Source: Helicoverpa zea (taxonomy: Eukaryota > Arthropoda > Insecta > Lepidoptera > Noctuidae). Taken from it: 64,000 bases of DNA. Below the pieces are notes generated by a model that ran no database searches, was not told where the DNA came from, and saw nothing but the letters and a program-made list of their open reading frames with translations. Both the position numbers and the translations under genes were made by a program. The DNA is taken from the NCBI RefSeq assembly GCF_022581195.2, contig NC_061479.1, positions 558,001 to 622,000 on the forward strand, read 5' to 3'. Below are positions 55,719-64,000 of this stretch, in pieces (position 1 is the stretch's first letter; each line of letters starts with the position of its first letter).

Positions 55719-56077
55719 CCTTAATGTAGATACAGACAGCAACAAAACTAGATTGTGTATTCAAATATATTTTTCTTAAAATAACATTTGATCAAAATAT
55801 GAGTATTATGTGTGTGTAGAATTCAACATTAAATGTATGTACTCACGAATATTTAAGAAGATAGGGAGTGTAAATACATATAAATAGTTATGATACATAT
55901 GTATGGAAATAGACAGATTCAAGCTTTTTATTTTTCAAAGAAAATAACTATAAAAAGTTACAAGTGAACTTGTATTTTTTTTACCCGACTGCGCCAAGAA
56001 CGATTGTTTTTTTTATATTTTTTCGTGTCTAATATTGCTTCTGTTTTATTTTAAGGTCATTTAAAATAACACACTGC
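55719..56077. other. AT-rich intergenic
   Basis: Nothing recognised. Confidence 0.3.
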
Positions 56078-56262
56078 ATACTAAACAGTCGACCGATAGT
56101 TGCCAAATGTTCTTTAAAGAAATCTTGATTCCAATCAAAGTTTTCAGTCGGTCTGATACTGGCTAAATACCTGATCTTTGTAATGTGCGTACTACCATTC
56201 ATCTTCATACAGATTTGTGAGCCCAAACAAACTATCGGCCGACTAAAAGTTTGCAGTCTGTT
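56078..56262. mobile_element. MITE-like inverted repeat around ATCGGCCGACT
   Basis: AGTCGACCGATAGTTGCC (56089) pairs imperfectly with AAACTATCGGCCGACTAAAA (56229). An open minus frame of 80 codons covers it but is only the MITE read through. Confidence 0.45.
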
Positions 56263-56521
56263 GGTACTCAAATCACAAGTTTTACAAAAACGTTTGTAAT
56301 TTTAGAAACGATCCAAAAACAACTGAATTAATTAATTTATTGTCAAGCGTTATGTGATATGATCATAAATATATATATTTTACTGTTATTTTGTTATTTA
56401 TCTCATTTTTAAAACCTCTCCCTACTCCGAATTCTAGCTTTTCATATAGGTACGAGATTTTTGCTACTATTCATACAATGGTCAGTAAAGCGACTTCTGT
56501 GCAAAGGTATCGGGTTTGACA

Positions 56522-56790
56522 TACCTTTGTGAGTTTTAAGAACTTTCACAAAGTAGCCCAGAGTCTGGAGGTTAGTGATTGATACATCTGTGCATCGGAG
56601 AAAATCAAAATCAAAACTCATTTATTCAAACTTGGCCGCAAAACAGCACTTTTCGAACGTCAAAAAAAACTACAAAAGACAGGCCCCAAAACGCCCACCC
56701 TTCACCACTTCCTATGTGTTTTTGCTGGGAAGAAGAAGTGGCGCAATAAACTCCCCAGCAACACATGTCTGTCTGTAGGTTAAAAGAACC
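56522..56790. repeat. SINE C fragment followed by CR1-like tail
   Basis: 56522-56597 is a family C fragment (AACTTTCACAAAGTAGCCC). 56598-56790 is the reverse of the tail at 7665 (AAAATCAAAACTCATTTATT, TTCACCACTTCCTATGTG, CTGGGAAGAAGAAGTGG). It may be the detached 3' tail of the LINE remnant at 57244. Confidence 0.55.
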
Positions 56791-57128
56791 TTTCAACTAA
56801 GTACAGTGACTATATTGCAGTATGCAATACGCAATATTGTCATAAAATATAATTACATTTAAAAATGATTTATAAAATCCACCACATGCTAGCTAGCACT
56901 CACCCTACGTAATTTGTCTAACTCAAGCATTGAATAAATTTGATGTGAAAAGAAATTTTAATTTTATAATAGTATATGAGGGAGTGCCCACCTTCATGTG
57001 ATATTCTATTGCAACCCTGTGTAATGTACAACATGGGTAAGTAATGAATCAAGTAGGTAAATTGGACCGCTAGGCCAGAAAAAAGAAGTATATGAAAAGA
57101 GTTTTCAAAATTATATAATACTACTTAC

Positions 57129-57196
57129 ATAGTCAGTAAGACGACCTGGCACCACAAGCAGCACCCGTTCACGAGCATAACGCGAGGATCAGCCAT
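57129..57196 (-). CDS. Candidate first coding exon of an unidentified gene
   Basis: On the minus strand, GGCGATGG starts a frame MADPRVMLVNGCCLWCQVVL… of 22 codons plus two bases. It ends exactly at a strong donor GTAAGT (57128-57123). Local GC is higher than the flanks. The cysteine-rich hydrophobic start could be a small membrane protein. I found no partner exon and recognise no family. It lies directly next to the broken end of a LINE, so it could also be chance. Confidence 0.3.
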
Positions 57197-57675
57197 CGCC
57201 CCCCTCGCACATTTTTGCTCTCTATTTCTGTCAACTTTGAAAATTAGAGATCTGCAAATAATACAACGTCGCAGATATTATTGAGGTGGTAAGGCAGATC
57301 ATTGATGTATACTAAGAATAAGAATGGACCTAATACAGAGCCTTGTGGCACGCCTAGCTGAACTGGAAGGCCTGATGATTTAGCACCATTTACATCCATA
57401 CATTGCAATCTATGTTGTAAATACGATTCTATTACGCTGAGAGCTCCGTTTTGGACTCCGTAAAAGCATAATTTGCGTAAAAGTGTATTCTGATGGACGC
57501 AATCAAAAGCTTTGGAAAGGTCGCCAAAGATCCAATGGCATTTTGAGAATTTTTCCCATGCGTTATAAATATGTTTCAAAAGTGCAACACCAGCATCTAT
57601 GGTAGAACGACCTTTGGTAAAGCCAAATTGTTCTGTATGAAGGAGGCTATTTAAATTGAAATATCGTAGCAACTG

Positions 57676-58070
57676 GGGCCCGATTCTCCTAATTTTACTT
57701 AAGCAATATACGATTCATGTTCGACTCGATTCGACTGATATCCAATCCCGACTCGATTACGATTGAAACGTATGTGGCATTCCGCTATTTTTTCTTTGAA
57801 ATAAACGTTTTTATCCTTTTCTGTTATTCAATAATGAATCATTTTGTCTGCAAATGATTTACGATTGCAAAATGATTGTACAGCAAACTACCGTATTGAC
57901 CAAAATCACCAAAATAGCAGACCAATCGCACACCAATCAAATGTCAATCGAATACGATTGGTCTTTTATTAGTAGCAGAATGACCGATATGGTTAAAACT
58001 GCTATTGCGATCATATTGCGATTCGATTTCTATTCGATTTTGACATTATTAACTTAGGAGAATCGGGCCC
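57676..58070. mobile_element. MITE with 17-bp TIRs GGGCCCGATTCTCCTAA
   Basis: 395 bp. GGGCCCGATTCTCCTAA (57676-57692) is perfectly inverted at 58054-58070, flanked by CTG on both sides (57673-57675 and 58071-58073), a possible 3-bp target duplication. The interior is rich in CGATT and ATCG. It interrupts the LINE RT frame between the YRPIS-like and FTKGR motifs. A 3-bp duplication would suit PIF/Harbinger-like elements, but CTG is not their usual site. Confidence 0.7.
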
Positions 58071-58161
58071 CTGCTTGAGTATCAACTTTTCAAAAATTTT
58101 ACTAAAGGCAGGCAAGATAGAAATAGGTCTAAAATTACTAATGTCTGACTTATTGCCTGAT

Positions 58162-58286
58162 AGGGTCAATTCCCACTGAATGAGCAGCGGCCGTAAGAAC
58201 AAGTGAGTGCAAGGGCCGCGCTCGAATTCAGTCACTTGCTCTTACGGCCACTACCGGCCGCTGCTCTTTCAGTGGGAATTGACCCT
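58162..58286. mobile_element. Foldback MITE AGGGTCAATTCCCACTGAA
   Basis: 125 bp, nearly all inverted repeat: AGGGTCAATTCCCACTGAAT…GAGCAGCGGCCG (58162-58193) pairs with CGGCCGCTGCTC…AGTGGGAATTGACCCT. The stem continues with GTAAGA / TCTTAC inside. Target duplication unclear. Confidence 0.75.
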
Positions 58287-58748
58287 TAAAAACACCAGCG
58301 TCAATGTACTTGTTGAATGTGATAGCAAGGTAAGGAGCAATGACGTCAATTATATTACCTAATAGTTTGATGGAAATGTCCCAAAAACCACCCGTATTTT
58401 TTAATTTAAGAGTTTTAAATATTAATTACATCCATTGGAGTAACGTGCTCAAAACTAAACAAAGAATTACATTGAGGCACACTAGCACGCATAAGCTGTT
58501 CAGCGTCAGTTGAAGATGAATTTAAGGACCGAGTCGTGGTTACAGGTATGTACGCAAAGAACTCATTAAAAGCTTTGGCTACATTAGCCGCATTACTGAC
58601 AAGTTTGTCGTTCAGTAGAATTTCTAACTTATTTTCATGGTTCACTGATTTGCCCGTTTCATTATTTATAATTCTCCAGGTTGTTTTAAATTTATTTGAG
58701 GAGTTTTTAATAGAATCACTTAAAAATGTTGATTTTGCAAAATTGCAG

Positions 58749-60094
58749 GTGTACGTTCGCGCAGCGGAATGTTGTTGAATTTAAAGATTTTAATTATGCA
58801 GATAATTAGTGTAAGACGTCCTATAATTGTGTATGGTAAATAAAAATTTGTGTATGCAGCCATTGTGGAGAAATTCACCAAAAACAGATTCCGCTGGGCG
58901 AACGTTGGCGAACGTTGTCCTGGCGGAACTTTTTTTAATCCATAGACTTTAGAAGAAAAGAGATGTGTCCGAAAATTAGTGTGTACCTATTTGTGTATAA
59001 TTGATTATGTATGAATGAAATCAGTGCATGCATAAACTTCGGAGAAATTCAAGTTTCCGCTACGCGAACGTTTGGCCATTAGCTAGTTTTCATATAAAGC
59101 GCTTACATAGAGAGCTGTAGATTTTTACATACGTTGTTTTGAATTTGTTTATATTTGTTTAAAAAACAGATTTAGAAAAAGTCGTAGGGTTTAAAAGATA
59201 AAAATATAAACGTAAAATACACTTATTAGGTCTTAGTTCTTAAAGTATGCAGTTTGGGGTCTAGATTTTCACGTTTACACAAACCTTGTAAGTGTCTCCA
59301 ACATGTTGCCAAGTATCAATGATGTTCCGTTAGTAATTAAAAAGTTATAGGATATTTTACCATGAATAGATCACTGTTTACAAAGCAGTCGAATATCACG
59401 ACGTTCTAAAGGAATTGCATGGTAAAATGTATGCCAATAATTAGTTTAATCATTCAACTATTCACTTGCAAAATTTCATGTCATTAAATTCAGTAATTAA
59501 AGAAAGACAATTATAATACTGACGGAGCATCGAAAACCTACATAATCCGACCAAGTTCGGATAGCTACAAAAAAGCGGCCGTGCCATATGTCTAAGAAAC
59601 GTTCTTAACTTGGAAGGTTAGTATATTTATTAATATGGTACAGTTGCGTACACAAGCGTTAGGAAAAAATAAAACAATTGCATTTCTTGAATGAAAAATA
59701 TTTTTTTAATAATAAAGCCACTATCTACGACATTTTAGTTAAAATACGTAACGTTTATTAACGTTATTTTTAATCACGTAGTTAAGTAATTTATGTAAGT
59801 AATAATAATAAAAATATTTTTGTACACGGATATTTAAATAGAGAAGTACTTGTTAATTGAAGATTTATTTTTATCGTAGATAGACGTTGTCAGGACAACG
59901 TCTCGTCTATCTCGTATATCGTCGACAACGTTCGCCAACGTTCGCCCAGCGGAATCTGTTTTTGGTGAATTTCTCCACAATGGCTGCATACACAAATTTT
60001 TATTTACCATACACAATTATAGGACGTCTTACACTAATTATCTGCATAATTAAAATCTTTAAATTCAACAACATTCCGCTGCGCGAACGCACAC
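58749..60094. mobile_element. Mutator-like (MULE-type) non-autonomous element with 171-bp TIRs
   Basis: 1346 bp. The arms 58749-58919 and 59924-60094 are inverted copies with, by eye, one mismatch (GTGTAC against GTGTGC). The 9-bp target duplication AAATTGCAG lies at 58740-58748 and 60095-60103. The TIR contains the tandem phrase GCGAACGTTG. A diverged third copy of the inner TIR sits at about 58979-59090 (GGAGAAATTCAAGTTTCCGC, ACGCGAACGTTTGG). The right inner edge carries a hairpin AGACGTTGTC / GACAACGTCT (59882-59903). The interior encodes nothing. Long TIRs with a 9-bp duplication are the Mutator superfamily hallmark. Confidence 0.78.
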
Positions 60095-60846
60095 AAATTG
60101 CAGACCTTTTTGAATAATTTGGAATATTGTCTTACATAGTTTACAAAGTTATCGTCAAATTGACAAGTTTTCATACCGTATAACTCATATAGTCTCGCTC
60201 GCTCTACTTATATAAATACCTGGAGTGGCCCATTGGTTGAATTTGGCCGAGGGACCTTTAATATTTTAGGTTTTAGTCTTAAATGAAGAATTGAATTCTT
60301 TCTGTATAACACCAAATAGAGATCCGTAAATGGCGTTAGGGTCATCGTTATCAAGAACAGAAGGTTCCAGATTTTTGTTACGTTACTTTTAAATCTAACA
60401 CGACTAACTGAATAGGGTCTGCATTCTATTTTAAGTGGCTTGGTGTGAACTAACATGGGAAAACTAACTTTTTGTCCACAGTGGTCAGACGTAAGATAGT
60501 TGATGACTAAGTTGTTGGAGGCCTCGGTGTCACTAAATATGTTATCCAGACAGGTAGAAGTAGTGGCCGTAATTCTGGTTGGTTCAAAGAATATATTTAC
60601 TAAGTTAAAAGACTTAAATAAGTTTAATAGTCTTATAGTTAAAGGAGAATCTTCCAAAATGTTAACATTAAAATCTCCACATATAATTTTACCCTTGGTA
60701 CTTGATTTTAATTTATTAAGTAAATCTTCAATGATTGATTCGAAATTGTTAAAGTCACCTAAGGGGGGCCGGTAAACACAAACAATAATATAACGCTCAA
60801 GTTCCACGCAAGACAGCTCAATGGTGCGCTCGATAGAAAGACTTAG

Positions 60847-61036
60847 TTAATGTCGTTCCTGCGCCTGACTTTCTCCGGTGGTGTCGGATTGTCGTCCCAT
60901 CGCGCTGTGAGAGTGAAGGAATAGAGAGTGCACCTGTGTCCAAGCAAATGTGCCTGCACTATAACATGTCCCGCGCAGCTGGCTGATCACCTTATATGAG
61001 AACCGCCGCCGTGGCCGATCATCGGCTAGGACATCA
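60847..61036 (+). mobile_element. SINE family C body
   Basis: AATGTCGTTCCTGCGCCTGA to GGCCGATCATCGGCTAGGAC. It abuts the 5' end of the LINE remnant. Confidence 0.75.
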
Positions 61037-61186
61037 TTATCTAGGTACAGAAAGGAGTTCCCGAGGGTTATGAATGAAAAAACAAGTTAATCTGACACGC
61101 ATTTTAATATTCAATAACTATAATACATATACATTCAATATCTGAGACACATTAACGGTCTTATCGGCGGTTTCCTAAATTCTATC

Positions 61187-61277
61187 TGTTGATTTTGTTA
61201 CTGGAGATAGAAATTTGACATTACTTATGTCGTATGGGGCTAATGTCAAATACTTATTTCTAGTAAGGAAATCAACA
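61187..61277. mobile_element. Small MITE related to the one at 35282
   Basis: CTGTTGATTTTGTTACTGG…ATAGAAATTTGACATTA pairs with TAATGTCAAATACTTATTTC…TAAGGAAATCAACAG. It shares GTATGGGGCT with the element at 35282. Confidence 0.6.
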
Positions 61278-61802
61278 GTTATACAAGGTGTTGATTTGCA
61301 TTTGTGCAATATTTCAGAAAGTTGACATAAAATACGTAAATAATCAATTGGAATTACGGTAGACGGGAAATAGCTAATATGCACTGCTATTTTGTCACTG
61401 TAGTGAATAAAATTTATGAGTGATCGTTGCGTATGCTTTGTTTGAGACCGCAGCACGGTTTTAAGTTACACACGCACCGAGCGATTTGGGATGAGAATCA
61501 TTACGTCCTTACGAATAGCATAATTACGTCCTTGAATATTGCATAGATGCAAATCAACAGCTTGTATATACTATTGGAACCGACCGTTAATATAATGTAT
61601 GTAATGAACTACTTACATAAAACAGTTATTTCATTAACTACACAACGTAGATTTAATTATAATTTTTACACTTAAAAAGACAATTGTAATTTTAAATAAT
61701 TGTTTTTATGAGATCTTAATCTAGGTTTTTCTTTAATAATTAGTAAATGCTTAAACTTTGAAGACTTAAAATGTCAATAGGTATATGTTTTATTTTTACA
61801 TA
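61278..61802. other. Intergenic; unsupported minus-strand frame
   Basis: A frame of 93 codons (61456-61175) runs into the MITE. Its first half is not recognised and has no splice support. Confidence 0.3.
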
Positions 61803-62252
61803 GGGGTGACTGGTAATACTTTTACAATTTATTATTATACTATGTACCTTCTGTCGCGGTTTCACCCGCGTGCCGATAAGATTATCCTATATCCTTTTCC
61901 CGGGTCTAAACTCTCTCCCCTCTAATTTTCAGTTTAAACGGTTAAGCCATTCTTGAGTTATAAAATGTGTAACTAATCCGACTTTGTTTTACACATTTGT
62001 GTACAGCAACATTTGTATACTTTGTTACAAAGGTGAAATATATAACTTCTTGTAGTATAATTGATACGTATTGAAAGTCCAGAACATAAAGTTGATCTGG
62101 TTACGTCGCGATTTAAAGTTATACCCCTCTTAAAGTACATACTGAAAACGCATTTTTTTTTGTGATATATTAAACTAATTTTAATAAAAAAAAGTTTATT
62201 TTAGAAAGTGGTTTGTAATCATGAGTATCGGTAACTAATTAACAATCACCCT
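61803..62252. mobile_element. Diverged relative of the MITE at 50514, with RTE-like insertion
   Basis: Left end AGGGGTGACTGGTAAT (61803). Right end, inverted: TGTAATCATGAGTATCGGTA…ACAATCACCCT (ends 62252). An RTE-like repeat (GTCGCGGTTTCACCCGCGTG) at about 61852-61995 lies inside. Confidence 0.6.
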
Positions 62253-62926
62253 ATATAATATATTTTTGCCTAAATATATTCAACTATTATACCTAACTTG
62301 TGCCAAGGGAAGAAATACAGTGCACACTATACTATACTTTTAATATCGATAGTTAATTTTGAAAAATATTAACTATCTTAGAATATAACTTGGCACCACT
62401 ATACTCGAAATAAACATACTATATTAATGCTAGTTTAGGAACTGTGTACAAAATACTGCGGGCAAATAAATTATTTTAGTAAAAAAATGCCATTTACAAA
62501 AACTGGATTGTTAGTTTTTGATATAAAAACAATGAAACATACAAACAAATATTAGTAGGGATTATAAATTTGCCCTAACAAGTAATTTGGCTAATAATAT
62601 TAGATATTCTATTATATTACACAAACTAAGCAAAATTTTTAAAATTAAAATAATGTACTTCTCTTAGGTAAAAACAGATTTAAAATCTTATAAACGTGTA
62701 CTTATCAATATTGCTATTTAAGAGCGCTATTACAAAGTCGAATTGCTCAGTTGTAGGTAAATTAGACGATAGCCGGCAGCACTTGCGCATGTGTGCGTCT
62801 AGTGAAATACGCAACGCACACCTGCGGACCGCCACGCGGCACAAACAAACTTGAGACTTTGCCACTTTTTTCCGAAATAATTTATTGTTTTTATAGTTTA
62901 TGAAATATTATTTGTACCGATGAATT
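62253..62926. other. AT-rich intergenic or intron
   Basis: 62770-62850 is locally GC-rich. The minus frame there (62865-62680) has no support. Confidence 0.3.
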
Positions 62927-63246
62927 TTATAACCTAGAATAGCTCGATTGAGTTACAATAAACAAGTAATCGTTTACAATTTTTAAATTATTTAGTCGAC
63001 AACCAAACTTTTCACCATGTTTATCAATTATAAGTAATTGATTTATAAAAAAACTAAAATCTATAATTCGTCTTCCATGTATTGTATCTTCATTTTCCTG
63101 CAACAATGAAAACTAGGAATGTAGATAGTTTATTAAAACAAATATGTCACGTATACCTTTTGCGGGTGACAAAAAATACTTACCATATTATTTGTACTGG
63201 TATTCAATTGAGTCTGATAGTCTGAATTAAATATGCTTTCATTATC
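62927..63246 (-). CDS. Exons resembling the N-terminus of a Mutator-like transposase-domain protein
   Basis: Two minus-strand exons with clean borders: 63246-63184 (acceptor TTCTTGCAG, donor ATG|GTAAGT) and from 63097 (acceptor CATTGTTGCAG). The second encodes GRRIIDFSFFINQLLIIDK…FGCRLNNLKIVN, the start pattern (GRRI(V/I)D…F.C….V) of insect proteins with a Mutator-like transposase domain. The ATG just before the first donor may be the start codon, split from ENEDTIHGRR by the intron. The frame stays open to a TAA at 62929-62927, but the family match stops at IVN; a donor GTAAAC at 62977 may end the exon. The rest of the transposase was not found, so this is a fragment or has far exons. Confidence 0.45.
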
Positions 63247-64000
63247 CTGCAAGAATCAAAGAAGTCCAATTACATTATTATGCAACAGCGAAACTAACGA
63301 CGATGACATTTACGTACATATTTCTTTATAACCAACATCAAAAAAAGAGAACCCAATCTATAACATTTTCGAATTAGAATATCATGGCCTAATACTTATG
63401 TATATTACATTTCAATCAGATCATTATAACTAAAAAATAAAATAAAACTCACTAGTATCAAAACGTGTTAGATGCGTAGGTTGCGCTATATTTTTCGAAC
63501 TCCGGCGAGTTTACGCGGCGCAACAGCGAGCGATACGTCCCTCCTCGGTAAGCGCCTGGCGCTGACTAAAGTTGAACACCGCGCGTCACAAGATTTATAT
63601 TGATTTTTGCATTGCAAACAAAAATTATTTTAAAATATTGTTTTACTTTTAAATAGACCAATTTTTTTTTTCAAGCTTTATAACAATACCACCTTAATTA
63701 TTAAATGTTTTTTATTTGAATTTGGATTATACTTTCATAGATAAAAAATATAGTTTCGTACGGAAAATTGTCAGTAGCTCTCAGTTTTATAGAATTATTT
63801 TTGGTGTAATACTGTATGAATTGTAATAAATTGATTTAAGCACTTCCAAGTACAAGATATAGTTGTATCTTGAACATTTTTATAAATGGTTAAATTGCTA
63901 TATCCTCGGAGTACCGAAGCATCAAAAGATACCCAAAAGCAACATTTTATGAAACATCCTTTGCAGAGACAAAGATTTTACTGATGTACGTGGACAAATT
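63247..64000. other. Flank with a GC-rich patch at 63480-63595
   Basis: The patch (TCCGGCGAGTTTACGCGGCG, GTAAGCGCCTGGCGCTGACT) stands out from AT-rich surroundings and could be a promoter or first exon of the minus-strand gene. No exon is proven. AAGATATAGTTGTATCTT at about 63854 is a short palindrome. Confidence 0.3.

Larger units (their letters stand above)
57244..60838 (-). pseudogene. Decayed CR1-group LINE ORF2, split by three DNA elements
   Basis: Minus-strand pieces in order: endonuclease 60838-60208 (CVYRPP, GDFNVNIL, TSDHCG), linker near 58645-58415 (NHENKLEILLND, FFAYIP), RT start near 58160-58073 (SNFRPISILPAFSKIFEKL), RT middle 57672-57244 (FTKGRSTIDAG, DLSKAFDCV, LGVPQGSVLGP), ending at FAD of the catalytic box. 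The protein is clearly related to the ORF2 at 18527 but is a different family. Frameshifts, stops and loss of the last third make it dead. The 3' part beyond FAD is missing. Confidence 0.8.

Noticed and set aside
59887..60117. 76-codon plus-strand frame at the right end of the MULE-type element
   Set aside because: It lies almost wholly within the terminal inverted repeat. An equivalent frame is not kept in the left arm, so this is not coding.

Overview
The window reads as AT-rich nuclear DNA from a moth (Lepidoptera, probably Noctuoidea). This rests on two host genes of insect type with canonical GT-AG introns and on the repeat content: tRNA-headed SINEs ending in GATGATGA, RTE-like tails, the GAAGTCGGTTAAAAA motif, MITEs and several LINE groups. 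There are no bacterial or viral genes, CRISPR arrays or rRNA genes.

Layout. 212-6034: a full-length Jockey-type LINE on the minus strand with intact ORF1 and ORF2, a poly(A) tail and a 12-bp target duplication. 6.1-10.9 kb: SINEs and LINE tails. 10.9-13.7 kb: an apparently intact hAT transposon (perfect TIRs, 8-bp target duplication, two-exon transposase) inserted into a SINE. 14-18 kb: repeats, including a 180-bp unit present up to four times. 18.1-23.2 kb: a CR1-group LINE on the minus strand. Its ORF2 has no start codon of its own near the junction and opens exactly at a U UUA AAC slippery heptamer at the ORF1 stop. 24-28 kb: repeats, including a GC-rich core between ACCA/TGGT-rich arms.

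Host genes. 28.2-43.7 kb (plus strand): fasciclin-3 (Fas3), a cell-adhesion protein with three Ig domains and one membrane helix. The signal-peptide exon was not found. Two alternative cytoplasmic tails are encoded: one exon at 37230-37393, or four exons at 40822-43678 that end with tandem tyrosine motifs. 48.9-52.7 kb (plus strand): a three-exon TMEM183 homologue. The end of its last exon is duplicated at 53091-53267; the coding part is almost unchanged while the flanking sequence has diverged.

53.7-64 kb is again mobile-element territory. A decayed CR1-group LINE (57.2-60.8 kb) has been hit by three DNA elements, one a 1346-bp element with 171-bp TIRs and a 9-bp target duplication (Mutator-like hallmarks). 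At 62.9-63.25 kb are minus-strand exons resembling the start of insect Mutator-like transposase-domain proteins. Family assignments are from recognition and motif reading only; no database search was run.
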